In this document: positions 46,751-56,622 of the stretch, in pieces
Position numbering within the stretch: position 1 is the stretch's first letter
Layout: each line of letters opens with the position of its first letter
Origin: Gordoniibacillus kamchatkensis
Lineage (GTDB): Bacteria > Bacillota > Bacilli > Paenibacillales > NBRC-103111
Assembly: GCF_000829455.1 (NCBI RefSeq)
Contig: NZ_JXAK01000012.1
Span: forward strand, 1 to 64,000
Length of the DNA: 64,000 nt
Direction of reading: 5' to 3'
Translations under genes and position numbers: made by a program
The notes under the pieces: generated by a model
Told to the model about the DNA's origin: nothing
Seen by the model: only the letters and a program-made list of their open reading frames with translations
Database searches by the model: none

Positions 46751-48646
46751 TCATTTTGCAAGAGGGGACAAGTGGAAATCCCGGCTCGCCTTTTCCCTGA
46801 CGTATAAGGCCAGCTCCACGCTCATCTCGTAGGCGAGGAACGGGGTGATCAAGTAAATGCCGCGAAAATGCCGCATCGCCGTGTCCAGCAGCTCCTTGGC
46901 GATGTCTACACCGACCCGCCGCCCTTCCGTCCCTTCCAGGCCGGCCATGCGGGCGCGAACTTCGTCCGAGAGCTGAATGCCGGGCACCTCGTTATGAAGA
47001 TACTCGGCATTGCGCCCGCTGGCGAGCGGCATAATGCCGATGAACACCGGGACGTCCAAGTGGCTGGTCGATTCGGCGATCCGCTCGATCAGCGCCGGGT
47101 CGTAGACCGGCTGCGTCATAATGTAATCGGCGCCGGCCTCGATTTTGCGCTCCAGCCGCTGAATGGCCTTGTCGAGATGCTTGACGTTCGGATTGAACGC
47201 GGCGCCGACGACGAACTGGGCGCGCTGCTTGAGCGGCTTGCCGGAGAAGGCGATGCCGTCGTTCAGCTGCTTGATCATGCGGATAATTTCAAACGACGTC
47301 AAATCGTAAACAGAGCTCGAGCCCGGAAGGTCGCCGAACTTGGCCGGATCGCCGGTAACGGCCAGCACATGGTCGATGCCCAGCGCATGCAGCCCCATCA
47401 TATGCGATTGGGTGCCGATCAGATTGCGGTCGCGGCAGGCGATATGAATGAGCGGCCGCAGCCCTACTTGCTCGCGCACGAGGTAGCCCAGCGCCAAATT
47501 GCTCATGCGCGTGACCGCCATCGAGTTGTCGGCGAGCGTCAGCGCGTCCGCCTTCGCTTCTTTCAAGGCGGCGGCGCCTGCCATGAATTTGTCGATGCTG
47601 AGGTCGCGCGGCGGGTCCAGCTCGACGATAACGGTATGCCGCTGCTTGACCAGGTCGAGCAGCGACGGCTCCTGCGGCCGCGCCGTGCCGGCCGCGGGAG
47701 CGGCTGCGAGCGGCCGCACGGTCACGGCGGCCGCTTCCGCCGGCTGCGGCGCAAGCTGCTGCCCCGCGCCGCCCGGCTCGTAGCCGCGGAGCGCCGCAGC
47801 GACCGCGGCGATGTGCTCCGGCGTCGTGCCGCAGCAGCCGCCGATCAGGCGCACGCCGAGGTCCGCAAAGCGCCGCGCGCTGGCGCCGAAATAGTCGGGA
47901 CCTGCGGTGAACGAGTACTTGCCGTCCACATAATCCGGCATGCCCGCATTCGGAAACACCGACGTAAACAGTCCGTCCGGCACCGCCAGCTTTTCCATCG
48001 CCCGCAAAATGCCGTTCGGGCCGCTGCGGCAGTTGAAGCCGACCACGTCCGCACCGGCTTCCTGCAGCCGCGCGAAAGCTTCGTGCAGCGGCACGCCGTC
48101 CTGCGTCGCGCCGGTGCCGTCCGTGGCGAATTGGCAAATGACCGGCAAGCCGCCGGCGCGGCGCACCAGCTTCAGCGCGAGCATCAGCTCCTCCAGATCG
48201 TAAAACGTCTCCAGCAGCACGCCGTCCACTCCGCTTTCGAGCAGTACGGCGATTTGCTCCTGCAGCGCCTCAACGACTCGCGAAGTGCGCACGTTTTTAC
48301 GTTTGCCGGCGCGGATCGAACCGATCGCGCCGACGACGTACGCCTCGTCTCCCGCCGCTTCCCGCGCCAGCTTCACGCCGGCGCGGTTGATCGCTTCCAC
48401 TTCCCCTTCCAGCCCGTACTTCGACAGCTTCTCGCGGTTGGCGGAGAACGTGTTCGTCTCGATCAGCCGCGCTCCCGCTTCCACGTAGCGGCGATGCACG
48501 CCGCGAATAACGTCGGGCTGCAGCAGATTCAGCTCTTCATAAGAAATGCCGACGGGAAAACCCATCTGGTACAAGTACGTTCCCATCGCCCCGTCGCCGA
48601 CGAGCCGGCCTTGAGCGAGCGCCGAGCGCAAATCCGGTTTTGTCAT
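46751..48646 (-). CDS. Homocysteine S-methyltransferase fused to methylenetetrahydrofolate reductase
   Basis: A 631-residue two-domain protein like B. subtilis YitJ. Residues 1-300 form a homocysteine methyltransferase barrel: [33 protein letters not shown] and [11 protein letters not shown], giving the zinc-binding cysteines. After an Ala/Pro linker (about 310-350), residues 360-631 form a MetF-like reductase ([47 protein letters not shown]). It can both make methyl-THF and methylate homocysteine. The ATG overlaps the dapF stop (ATGA). No SAM riboswitch was seen upstream, unlike yitJ. Confidence 0.92.
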   Translation of the reverse strand: MTKPDLRSALAQGRLVGDGAMGTYLYQMGFPVGISYEELNLLQPDVIRGVHRRYVEAGARLIETNTFSANREKLSKYGLEGEVEAINRAGVKLAREAAGDEAYVVGAIGSIRAGKRKNVRTSRVVEALQEQIAVLLESGVDGVLLETFYDLEELMLALKLVRRAGGLPVICQFATDGTGATQDGVPLHEAFARLQEAGADVVGFNCRSGPNGILRAMEKLAVPDGLFTSVFPNAGMPDYVDGKYSFTAGPDYFGASARRFADLGVRLIGGCCGTTPEHIAAVAAALRGYEPGGAGQQLAPQPAEAAAVTVRPLAAAPAAGTARPQEPSLLDLVKQRHTVIVELDPPRDLSIDKFMAGAAALKEAKADALTLADNSMAVTRMSNLALGYLVREQVGLRPLIHIACRDRNLIGTQSHMMGLHALGIDHVLAVTGDPAKFGDLPGSSSVYDLTSFEIIRMIKQLNDGIAFSGKPLKQRAQFVVGAAFNPNVKHLDKAIQRLERKIEAGADYIMTQPVYDPALIERIAESTSHLDVPVFIGIMPLASGRNAEYLHNEVPGIQLSDEVRARMAGLEGTEGRRVGVDIAKELLDTAMRHFRGIYLITPFLAYEMSVELALYVREKASRDFHLSPLAK

Positions 48647-49502
48647 CGGCCGGCCACCCCCTGACCGAGTGTAACCGTGCCTTCGAACACTTCTTCCGCC
48701 GGGCCTGTCATGTAAACGTGGCCATCGGCCTCGCACCATTCGATGAGCAAATCGCCGCCTTTGAGCGAGACGGTGGCCGTGCGGTCCATCAAGCCGTTCA
48801 GCACGCCCGCCACCAGCGTCGCGCAAGCCCCTGTGCCGCACGCCAGCGTCGGCCCCGCCCCCGCTCCCAGACGCGCATGTCGGCGTAATCCCGGGCTTTT
48901 ACCGTGACGAATTCGACGTTCGTTTTGCGCGGGAACAGCGAATGCGTCTCCAGCTTCGGCCCCCATGCATGCAAATCGAACGCCGCCGCATCCTCGACGA
49001 AAATGACGCAGTGCGGGTTGCCCATCGAGACCGCCGTGAACCGGAACTCGCGTCCGTCCGCTGCAACCGGGTAATTGAGCACAGGCGAAGCGTCGACCGT
49101 TGTCGGCACTTTCAGCCCGTCCAGAACCGGCTTGCCCATATCGACGCGAACAGCCGTTACTTTGCCGTCCGCAGCGCTCACTTGCAGCTGCTGCACGCCG
49201 GCGCCGATCGTCTCGATCGTCAGCGTTGTTCTATTTGTATCCACCAAGCCCCGATCGTAAACGTATTTGGCGACGCAGCGAATGGCGTTGCCGCATTGCT
49301 CGGCCTCGGAGCCGTCGGCGTTCATAATCCGCATCATAAAGTCCGCCTTGGCGGAAGGAAGCACGAACACGAGCCCGTCGGCGCCGATCCCGAAGTTGCG
49401 GCCGCATAGCTTCACCGCGAGCGCCGCCGCATCGTCAGGCAGCCGCTCGGCGCGCACGACGATGAAATCGTTGCCCAGCCCGTGCAATTTTACGAAATTC
49501 AT
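48643..49502 (-). CDS. dapF: Diaminopimelate epimerase, one-base frameshift
   Basis: Interconverts LL- and meso-diaminopimelate for lysine and peptidoglycan. It begins [15 protein letters not shown]; the first catalytic cysteine is Cys70 in [12 protein letters not shown]. After ADMRVWERG the frame breaks in a G-run at plus about 48854-48863. Adding one G restores [18 protein letters not shown] with the second catalytic cysteine. The corrected length is 286 residues, normal for the family. The long frame shift product would lack the second cysteine, so the real gene must be intact. Confidence 0.92.
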
Positions 49503-49740
49503 AGCTTTCTCTCTCCCGGCAGCTAATTCCTGGCAACAGGAACAGCGTTCTACGCGCGTACACGGCCTATTCGGCCGTCATGACGCTGAGCCGCCTCTTC
49601 AGCGCTTTGGACGGGTGCGGAATGCCGGAAACCCGCCAAGCTGCATCTGATCGGCAGTTTTCTATTAGCCCCTATCATATCGCAAAACGGATGAGATGCC
49701 TAGTCTTGCATAAGCCGTATTTTTAAACCGTTTTATCGAT

Positions 49741-49772
49741 AAAAAATAAAGAAAAGCCGCCCGCAGGCGGCT
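49741..49772 (-). terminator. Terminator of the Ca2+ ATPase gene
   Basis: On the minus strand AGCCGCC / GGCGGCT form a stem with a four-base loop, followed by TTTTCTTTATTTTTT. It lies 12 bases after the ATPase stop. The rest of the gap to dapF (49503-49740) shows nothing. Confidence 0.85.
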
Positions 49773-49784
49773 CTACGCTATCGT

Positions 49785-52568
49785 TTAGCGCATACTCGGC
49801 TTCGCTTTCGCTCCCGTGCCGAACTTCAGCTCCGGCTTGCGCGGCCGGCTCATGACGCTGCCGAAGCCCATGAAGAACGTCGGAATGCCGGCGGCGATCA
49901 GCACCATAATCCAATCTTTCCAGCCGAGCGGCACCGTTTTGAAAATCGGCTGCAGCTGCGGCACGTACATAACAGCAAGCATAAGCGCCAGCGACGAAAG
50001 CACGGCCAGCACCAAATACAAGTTTTGCAGCGGGTTGCGGTGGAAAATCGAACGCGAGCTGCGGCAGTCGAATACGTGAATGAGCTGCGCCATGACGAGC
50101 GTGGCGAAGGCGACGCTCTGCGCGTGCGCCAGATTGTCCGGATTTTGCGGATCGTTCACGAGCGCGATCCAGAACGCAGCCAGCGTGCACAAGCCGATCA
50201 GCACTCCCCGCGAGACGATTTTCCAGCCGAGACGGCGGGCGAAGATGTTCTCTTTCGCCGGGCGCGGCTTTTGCGTCATCAAATCTTTCTCCGCCTGATC
50301 GACGCCGAGCGCCATGGCCGGCAATCCGTCGGTCACGAGGTTGACCCACAAAATCTGAATCGGCAGGAGCGGCAAAGGCAATCCCGCCATCATAGCGAAA
50401 AACATCGTCAATATTTCGCCGACGTTGGAAGCCAATAAATAGCGGATAAACTTCCGGATGTTTTCGTAAATGCCGCGCCCTTCCTCGATGGCGGCGACGA
50501 TGGTGGCGAAGTTGTCGTCGCTCAGAATGAGCGCCGACGCCTCCTTCGACACGTCCGTGCCGGAGATGCCCATCGCAATGCCGATGTCCGCCGCTTTGAT
50601 CGCCGGCGCGTCGTTGACTCCGTCGCCGGTCATCGCCACGACGTGGCCCTGCCGCTGCAGCGCCTTAACGATGCGCAGCTTATGCTCCGGCGACACGCGC
50701 GCGTACACGTAAATATCGTCGACGCGGCTCTCCAGCTCGCCGTCGTCCATAAGCGCCAGCTGCTGTCCGTTCACGACGATCCCGCCGGACGGCAGCATGC
50801 CGAGCTCTTTGGCGATAGCCTCCGCCGTCGTCTGGTGGTCGCCGGTAATCATCACCGTCTTGATTCCGGCTTTGCGGCATTTGGAAATCGCCTCGCGCAC
50901 TTCCCGGCGCGGCGGGTCGATCATCCCCGCGAGACCTACAAAAACGAGCTGCTGCTCGACATCCTCGTAGCCGTCGCTGCGGTCGGCGGCCCTCAGATCG
51001 CGGTATGCGAAGCCGAGGACGCGCAACGCCGCCTTGGCCATCCCTTCATTCGCCGCCATCACTTTCGCCTTCAGCGTCGCCGTGAACGGGATCACTTTGC
51101 CTTCCCACATCACATAAGCGCAGTGCTGCAGCAGCACGTCCGGCGCTCCCTTCGTGCATACCATGCGGCCTGCGGCGTGCGAGACGATGACGGACATCCG
51201 CTTGCGATCCGAGTCGAACGGAAACTCGTGCGTCCGCTTATACGTATCTTGCAGCGCCTCCGTCGTAAAGCCGGCTTTGGCGCCAAGGACGACGAGCGCG
51301 CCCTCCGTCGGATCGCCGCTGATGCTCCACACTTTCTCCGCCGCTTCCTTGCCTTTTTTCTTGCGGCTTTCGGCCTCTTCCTCGCGCAGCTTGGCGTTGT
51401 TGCACAGCACCGACACTTGCATCAGCCTCGACAGCATCGGATCTTTGCGCACGTCGAGCTGCACGCCGCCTTTATGTATCGTCCCGTACGGCGAGTAGCC
51501 GTCCCCCGTCACTTCCAGCACTTGCCCGCTTGACCACAAGTGGGTGACGGTCATTTTATTTTGCGTCAGCGTCCCCGTCTTGTCCGAACAAATGACGGAG
51601 GCGCAGCCGAGCGTTTCGACGGACGGCAGCTTGCGCACGATCGCCCGGCGCTTGATCATCCGCTGCACGCCGAGCGCAAGCGCGATCGTGACGATGGCCG
51701 GCAGCCCTTCGGGAATGGCGGCCACAGCGAGCGACACGCCGGCCAGGAACATCGCATAAGGCGGCTGTCCGTGCATAATCCCGGCAACGACGACCATAAT
51801 CGTAAGGCCGATGGCGATGCCGATCAAAATTTTGCCGAGCTGCTCCAAGCGATGCTGCAGCGGAGTCTGCATCGCATCCGTGTTCTGGATGAGGTCGGCG
51901 ATTTTCCCCATTTCCGTTTCCATCCCGGTGCGGACAATGACGCCGCGCGCCGTCCCCTGCGTCACCATCGTTCCCATGAAGCCGAGATTGCGCTGATCGC
52001 CGAGCGGCACGTCGCCTTCCGGCAAAGCGCCGACATGCTTGGCCACCGGCACGGACTCGCCCGTCAAAGCCGATTCCTCGACGTAGACGCCGTTCGCTTC
52101 AATAAAGCGCAGATCGGCGGGAATGCGGTCGCCGCTTTCCAGCAAGACGACGTCGCCGGGGACAAGCTCTCTGGCAACGATCTGATGCAGCTCCCCTTCG
52201 CGCAGCACTTTGGCGCTCGGCGCCGACAGCTCCTTCAGCGCGCGCAGGCTGCGCTCGGCCCGGAACTCTTGAATAAAGCCGAGAATGCCGTTCATGAAAA
52301 TGATCGCGACGATCGTGATGGCGTCCAAATATTCGCCGAGCAGCCCGGAGATGAGCGTGGCCCCCATCAGCACGAGCACCATGAAATCTTTGAACTGGCC
52401 TAGAAAAAGCGTAACGGGAGAGACTTTCTTTCCCTCGGACAATTCGTTGCGGCCGCTTCTCTCTTGGCGGCTGCGGGCCTCTTCCCACGGAAGCCCGGAG
52501 CGCGGATCGACCTGTTGCGCGTCGAGCGCTTCCTCCGCCGTCATCTGATACCACGTCTTCTGACTCAT
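49785..52568 (-). CDS. yloB: Calcium-transporting P-type ATPase (SERCA type)
   Basis: A 927-residue type IIA P-type pump. TGES is in [16 protein letters not shown], the phosphorylation site is [13 protein letters not shown], and the nucleotide-binding domain has [12 protein letters not shown] and KGAPDVLL. The hinge is [23 protein letters not shown]. Membrane helices M4 ([10 protein letters not shown]) and M5-M6 ([24 protein letters not shown]) carry the calcium-site residues. B. subtilis YloB, also beside rqcH (yloA) and yicC, is the counterpart. It is likely involved in calcium homeostasis, including in spores. Confidence 0.95.
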   Translation of the reverse strand: MSQKTWYQMTAEEALDAQQVDPRSGLPWEEARSRQERSGRNELSEGKKVSPVTLFLGQFKDFMVLVLMGATLISGLLGEYLDAITIVAIIFMNGILGFIQEFRAERSLRALKELSAPSAKVLREGELHQIVARELVPGDVVLLESGDRIPADLRFIEANGVYVEESALTGESVPVAKHVGALPEGDVPLGDQRNLGFMGTMVTQGTARGVIVRTGMETEMGKIADLIQNTDAMQTPLQHRLEQLGKILIGIAIGLTIMVVVAGIMHGQPPYAMFLAGVSLAVAAIPEGLPAIVTIALALGVQRMIKRRAIVRKLPSVETLGCASVICSDKTGTLTQNKMTVTHLWSSGQVLEVTGDGYSPYGTIHKGGVQLDVRKDPMLSRLMQVSVLCNNAKLREEEAESRKKKGKEAAEKVWSISGDPTEGALVVLGAKAGFTTEALQDTYKRTHEFPFDSDRKRMSVIVSHAAGRMVCTKGAPDVLLQHCAYVMWEGKVIPFTATLKAKVMAANEGMAKAALRVLGFAYRDLRAADRSDGYEDVEQQLVFVGLAGMIDPPRREVREAISKCRKAGIKTVMITGDHQTTAEAIAKELGMLPSGGIVVNGQQLALMDDGELESRVDDIYVYARVSPEHKLRIVKALQRQGHVVAMTGDGVNDAPAIKAADIGIAMGISGTDVSKEASALILSDDNFATIVAAIEEGRGIYENIRKFIRYLLASNVGEILTMFFAMMAGLPLPLLPIQILWVNLVTDGLPAMALGVDQAEKDLMTQKPRPAKENIFARRLGWKIVSRGVLIGLCTLAAFWIALVNDPQNPDNLAHAQSVAFATLVMAQLIHVFDCRSSRSIFHRNPLQNLYLVLAVLSSLALMLAVMYVPQLQPIFKTVPLGWKDWIMVLIAAGIPTFFMGFGSVMSRPRKPELKFGTGAKAKPSMR

Positions 52569-52686
52569 CGGACTTTCCCTCCCACTGTCATCGTGAACCT
52601 GCTTCTCAAGCTATATGTATTCAGACAAGCCGCAAAATATCCCACCGGCCCGTCCGCAGCGCAGGGAGGAAAAATCCGAGGTCCGG

Positions 52687-53721
52687 TCAGCGTTTGTTCG
52701 CTATAGCCTTGGCCATGTCGACGTTCGGTTCGATGCCGTCCCAACGGTTCATGCAGTGATATGCAATCATTTCCAGGTCGTTATCGTCTTGCGCCTTTGC
52801 TTTGTTGCGATAAAGAATGTTCATAAGCCAGTCGGTTAAATTTCGAAGATGGCGACGATAGCAGTAAAACCGTATCAAGTCAAAATCGATCGTCACGCGT
52901 TGCCCGACTTTGTTCTCGTATTCGGACAAGAAAACGTCGAAGCCGGCTCCTATATAACCGAATAAATCGAACTCCGGCGGCGCGATAATCGCCGCTTCCC
53001 AGTCGATGACATACATTTCGCTATCGCGGAGAATGATGTTCCCGCCCCACAGATCGCCGTGGCACAGCACCATGTCCGCGGGACTCGATACGGCTTTGCC
53101 GCGAAGTTCACGAACGAGCTTCAGCAGCTTCAAAATAAGCTCCTTCTTCGGAAGCACCAGTTCCCGCAAAGACTGTTTGCTCTCGTTGTCGAACCGTTGT
53201 GCGCTTTCAAGCAGCGACAGGCAGCTCTCCAGGTCGGATTGAAAAGAAATATCGTAGCTTTCCTTCGCGAGCAACGCGGGATCCAGATAAGGCGTAGTCC
53301 GGCGAATCGCTGCCGTTGTTTTGGCAATGCTCCTAAGAATATCGTCCGAGAAAGGGTAGGCGTCAGCCAGCGTCTCCCCTTCGATATAGTTAAACAGTGC
53401 GACCGTAACCTCATGAAACGTTGCATACCATTCGCCGTGCCGGGTTTTGATCGGATACGCGAGATTTTGAAATAGTTTCCGATGATACAGATGCCAGGTT
53501 AAAGGCAAGTATCGGCTCAGCCGCTGCGCGCTTTTCCGCTGCCGGTCGTTGTGAAGATCGAACAGCTTCGCGTAAAACCGTTGTCCGCCCCCGCCGTGCA
53601 CAATGTACGAATAAGCCGAGTCGCCCATCGGGATAAAGTCGATGCTATTGATGTTAATGCCGTATGCTTCGTTGAGCTTGGTCAAAAGCCGGCTGTCTTC
53701 GATATGGAATTTTTCTTCCAT
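52687..53721 (-). CDS. Aminoglycoside-phosphotransferase-fold kinase
   Basis: A 344-residue protein of the APH/choline-kinase fold. VLCHGDLWGGNIIL is the catalytic loop and VIDWEAAIIAPPEFDLF the metal-binding DFG equivalent. The N-terminal nucleotide region is around FIPMGDSAYSYIVHG. The substrate is unknown; such proteins act on antibiotics, sugars, choline or homoserine, so I do not call resistance. It is somewhat less GC-rich and more Tyr/Asn/Lys-rich than its neighbours, hinting at later acquisition. I chose the ATG at 53721 with AAGGGTG upstream. Confidence 0.82.
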   Translation of the reverse strand: MEEKFHIEDSRLLTKLNEAYGININSIDFIPMGDSAYSYIVHGGGGQRFYAKLFDLHNDRQRKSAQRLSRYLPLTWHLYHRKLFQNLAYPIKTRHGEWYATFHEVTVALFNYIEGETLADAYPFSDDILRSIAKTTAAIRRTTPYLDPALLAKESYDISFQSDLESCLSLLESAQRFDNESKQSLRELVLPKKELILKLLKLVRELRGKAVSSPADMVLCHGDLWGGNIILRDSEMYVIDWEAAIIAPPEFDLFGYIGAGFDVFLSEYENKVGQRVTIDFDLIRFYCYRRHLRNLTDWLMNILYRNKAKAQDDNDLEMIAYHCMNRWDGIEPNVDMAKAIANKR

Positions 53722-53832
53722 GCTGCACACCCTTTCCGTTTCCAGCTATCTCCATTATGCACTTATCGAAATGCAGCGGCTACACGGTCAGGCATCGTTT
53801 CCACGATTGGCGCTAGACGGAACAAACGGCTG

Positions 53833-53987
53833 CCCGAGAAAGCGGGGCTGCGCTGCGGATTGTGGGTGTCCGGCATCGCCCACACCCATGTTCCAAGGAG
53901 TTGAAACATAAGGTTGGAACACGAGTTCAAAGGCGCACGCTTCGCTCATACGCCTACATTCCCATCCTCCGCTCCGCCTTTCTCGGG
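53833..53987. repeat. Dispersed palindromic intergenic element, copy D
   Basis: Bounded by CCCGAGAAAG (53833) and CTTTCTCGGG (ending 53987), a perfect 10-base terminal inverted repeat. The last about 75 bases closely match copy A (ACACGAGTTCAAAGGCGCACGC and ATTCCCATCCTCCGCTCCGCC). The central palindrome is degenerate (CATGTTCCA / TGGAACACG). It lies in the divergent gap between the phosphotransferase and rqcH, unlike the other copies. No other feature is seen in that gap apart from the rqcH leader. Confidence 0.8.
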
Positions 53988-54083
53988 CGGCCTGAAATAG
54001 CTACTAACCGTTTTCGCCCTTACGTTTTGCCTGAAAATATGGCATTATAGTTAGCAGTCCCACCAAGAACGGAGTTGTCATCA

Positions 54084-55832
54084 TTGGCTTTAGACGGCAT
54101 AGTCATTCATGCTATCGTGCACGAGCTGCAAGCTTTCGTCGGCGGCCGCATCGTGAAAGTGCATCAGCCCTCGGATCACGATATCGTCATGCAGCTGCGC
54201 GCCCAAGGCCGGAACGAACGGCTGCTGTTGTCGGCGAACCCGACTTATCCGCGCCTTCATGTGACCGGGCGCACGTTCGTCAACCCGCAGGAAGCGCCGA
54301 TGTTCTGCATGCTGCTGCGCAAACATTGCGAGGGCGCCATCATTGAAGCGATCGAGCAGATCGGGCTGGAGCGCATCGTCCACATCCGCGTCAAGCAGCG
54401 CGACGAGCTCGGCGACGTCAGCGATAAAACGCTCATAATGGAAATTATGGGCCGGCACAGCAATCTCGTTCTTGCCGATCCCGCAACCGGTACGATTCTG
54501 GACGGCATTCACCACGTCACCCCGGCCATTTCCTCTTACCGCATCGTCATGCCGGGAACCGCCTACGTCGCACCGCCCGCCCAGAACAAAACGAATCCGC
54601 TCGAGCTGTCGCCCTCGCAATTCGTAAAGCTGTGGAGCGAATCCGCGGAAGGCGGCGAGTCTCCCGAGGCGAAGCTTGTGCGGCTCTTCAGCGGCATTTC
54701 GCCGCTGATCGCCAAGGAGACCGTATATCGGGCGCAGCAAACGGCGGCAAGCGCGGAGGAACCGCTATGGACCGCATTCTCTGCGCTGCTGAACGGCGTA
54801 AAGGAGCACCGCTATGAGCCCAACGTCGTACTGGACGCCGGCAGCGGGCGAATGGCGTTCTCCGTCGTTCCGCTTACGCACTTGGACGGAGAAGTGACGG
54901 CATACGGCACGATCAGCGACTGCCTCGAAGCGTTTTACGGCGAAAAGGCGGAGCGCGATACGGTCAAGCAAAGGACGAGCGACCTGCACAAGTTTCTCGT
55001 CAACGAGCTGGGCAAAAACGTCAAAAAGCTCGAGAAGCTGGAAGCGACGCTGGCGGAAGGCCAAGACGCCGACCGCTTCCGCATTCTCGGCGAGCTTCTT
55101 AACGCCCATCTGCATACCGTTTCCAAAGGCGACGCGGAGATCGAAGTCGTCAACTTTTACGACGAAGAGCAGCGGCCCGTCCGCATCGCGCTCGACCCGC
55201 TTCTGACGCCGTCCGAGAACGCGCAGCGCTACTTTAAAAAATATACGAAAATGAAAAACAGCGTCGCCGTCGTCCAGCAGCAAATGGCCGAAACGGCGGA
55301 CGAAATCCGCTATCTCAACACGCTGCTGCAGCAGCTTGGCGCCGCTTCGCTCGGCGACATCGAGGAAATCCGCGACGAGCTCGTCGAGCAGGGCTATTTG
55401 AAGGACCGCGGACGCAAGCAGCGCGGGCGCAAAAAAAAGCCCGACAAGCCTGCGCTCTCCCGCTTCCGTTCAAGCGAAGGCGTCGACATTTACGTCGGCA
55501 AAAACAATACGCAGAACGAATATTTGACGAACCGCCTCGCCGCGCCGTCGGATACGTGGCTCCATACGAAAGACATTCCCGGTTCGCACGTCGTCATTCG
55601 CGGCAGCGGGTTCGGCGAGCCGACGCTGCACGAGGCCGCGCTGCTAGCCGCCTACTTCAGCCAAGCGCGCGAATCGAGCCAAGTGCCGGTCGACTACACG
55701 CTCGTTCGCTACGTGCACAAGCCGAGCGGCGCCAAACCGGGCTTCGTCATCTACGAACGGCAGAAAACGCTGTACGTCACTCCGGACGAACGTCTGGTGC
55801 GCCAATTGGCTGATGCCGGCAAAGCAACGTAA
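54084..55832 (+). CDS. rqcH: Ribosome quality control protein RqcH (NFACT family)
   Basis: Binds stalled 50S subunits and adds C-terminal alanine tails to the blocked peptide. The 582-residue protein has an N-terminal NFACT-N region (LDGIVIHAIVHELQAFVGGRIVKVHQ), a helical coiled-coil middle and the C-terminal NFACT-R domain (YVGKNNTQNEYLTNRLA, DTWLHTKDIPGSHVVIR, DYTLVRYVHKPSGAKPGFVIY). I prefer the TTG at 54084, nine bases after GGAG; TTG at 54075 is possible. A basic stretch KDRGRKQRGRKKKPDKP precedes NFACT-R. Once annotated as a fibronectin-binding protein. It is the yloA counterpart. Confidence 0.94.
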   Translation: MALDGIVIHAIVHELQAFVGGRIVKVHQPSDHDIVMQLRAQGRNERLLLSANPTYPRLHVTGRTFVNPQEAPMFCMLLRKHCEGAIIEAIEQIGLERIVHIRVKQRDELGDVSDKTLIMEIMGRHSNLVLADPATGTILDGIHHVTPAISSYRIVMPGTAYVAPPAQNKTNPLELSPSQFVKLWSESAEGGESPEAKLVRLFSGISPLIAKETVYRAQQTAASAEEPLWTAFSALLNGVKEHRYEPNVVLDAGSGRMAFSVVPLTHLDGEVTAYGTISDCLEAFYGEKAERDTVKQRTSDLHKFLVNELGKNVKKLEKLEATLAEGQDADRFRILGELLNAHLHTVSKGDAEIEVVNFYDEEQRPVRIALDPLLTPSENAQRYFKKYTKMKNSVAVVQQQMAETADEIRYLNTLLQQLGAASLGDIEEIRDELVEQGYLKDRGRKQRGRKKKPDKPALSRFRSSEGVDIYVGKNNTQNEYLTNRLAAPSDTWLHTKDIPGSHVVIRGSGFGEPTLHEAALLAAYFSQARESSQVPVDYTLVRYVHKPSGAKPGFVIYERQKTLYVTPDERLVRQLADAGKAT

Positions 55833-55882
55833 GAAGCTATCGGCGGCTATACGAAGCAGCAGCCGTTGTTGACTGTTGAGGC

Positions 55883-55927
55883 TTGAACGGCTCATCCGTT
55901 GCAAGATGGATGAGCCGTTCAATTTTT
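55883..55927 (+). terminator. Terminator of rqcH
   Basis: TTGAACGGCTCATCC and GGATGAGCCGTTCAA form a perfect 15-base stem with a ten-base loop followed by TTTTTC, 50 bases after the rqcH stop. Confidence 0.93.
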
Positions 55928-56622
55928 CAAAGGCACTGGGTTTGCTGCACCGCCAACCTGCATTGCTCATGGCCGGAAGACCAAGGCGAACGGCAATAAG
56001 TTGCGGGAGTCTCCCCCGAATTGAATGCGTGCTCCCGTACAAGCGTTGCTGCATGATTTAGTAAAGCCCATATTCGCAAAAGAGTGACTTTCCGGGCGCT
56101 AATTTTAAGCCAAAACGAAAAAAACAGCCGTTGGCGCCCCAAAGGTCGTTTCTTTCGAATTTTCGTCGTTACTTAAGGAATCATCGGTCTTTGTACGATC
56201 GTTCGGTCAAAACGGTGCCAAATCGTGACCCCCAAGACGCTCCACAGAGAACCTGTTCGTTAACAAAACGCCTGCCGGAACAATACTGGAACCATTCCAC
56301 CTTCTTTCCCTCACCGTAGCTTGCCTTCACAGGGACAAAGGCGGCCTGTTAGTCTGCTTCTCCCCAACCTGCGCTGCTCATTGCCGGCTAGCCAAGCGCT
56401 CTGCAGTATTTTCGGTAAAGCTGGAAAGTTTTTATCGCCGTTCAGAACGACTTAAACGCCGGGACGGCAAAAAGAGCCGCCCGAGCGGCCCCTTCGAATA
56501 TTTCCAAACATTTTTGCTGCAGAAGAAAACCTGCAAGGCTGCCGAATGATTGATCCCTCTATCTGACTGCCGCAAACAGCCGTTTCGCCTTAAGAACCCG
56601 CGTCGTTGCTGCGGCTGCCCGG
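55928..56622. other. Long intergenic region with degenerate repeats
   Basis: About 700 bases with no convincing gene. An imperfect 17-base inverted repeat lies at 56085-56147 (GACTTTCCGGGCGCTAA / TTGGCGCCCCAAAGGTC). Two related stretches of about 40 bases, CAACCTGCATTGCTCATGGCCGG (about 55951) and CAACCTGCGCTGCTCATTGCCGG (about 56368), are direct near-repeats 415 bases apart. The GC level is lower than in the genes. It may be decayed repeat DNA. Confidence 0.5.
56466..56490 (-). terminator. Probable terminator of the galU-ugd operon
   Basis: On the minus strand GCCGC / GCGGC with a four-base loop is followed by TCTTTTTGCC. It lies 130 bases past the ugd stop. Confidence 0.65.

Noticed and set aside
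46868-48664. A 598-codon plus-strand open frame opposite the methionine enzyme gene
   Set aside because: Same reasoning: antisense codon-bias shadow without a start signal.
52687-53721. Calling the APH-fold kinase an aminoglycoside-resistance gene
   Set aside because: The fold is shared by many kinases and no substrate-specific motif is visible.
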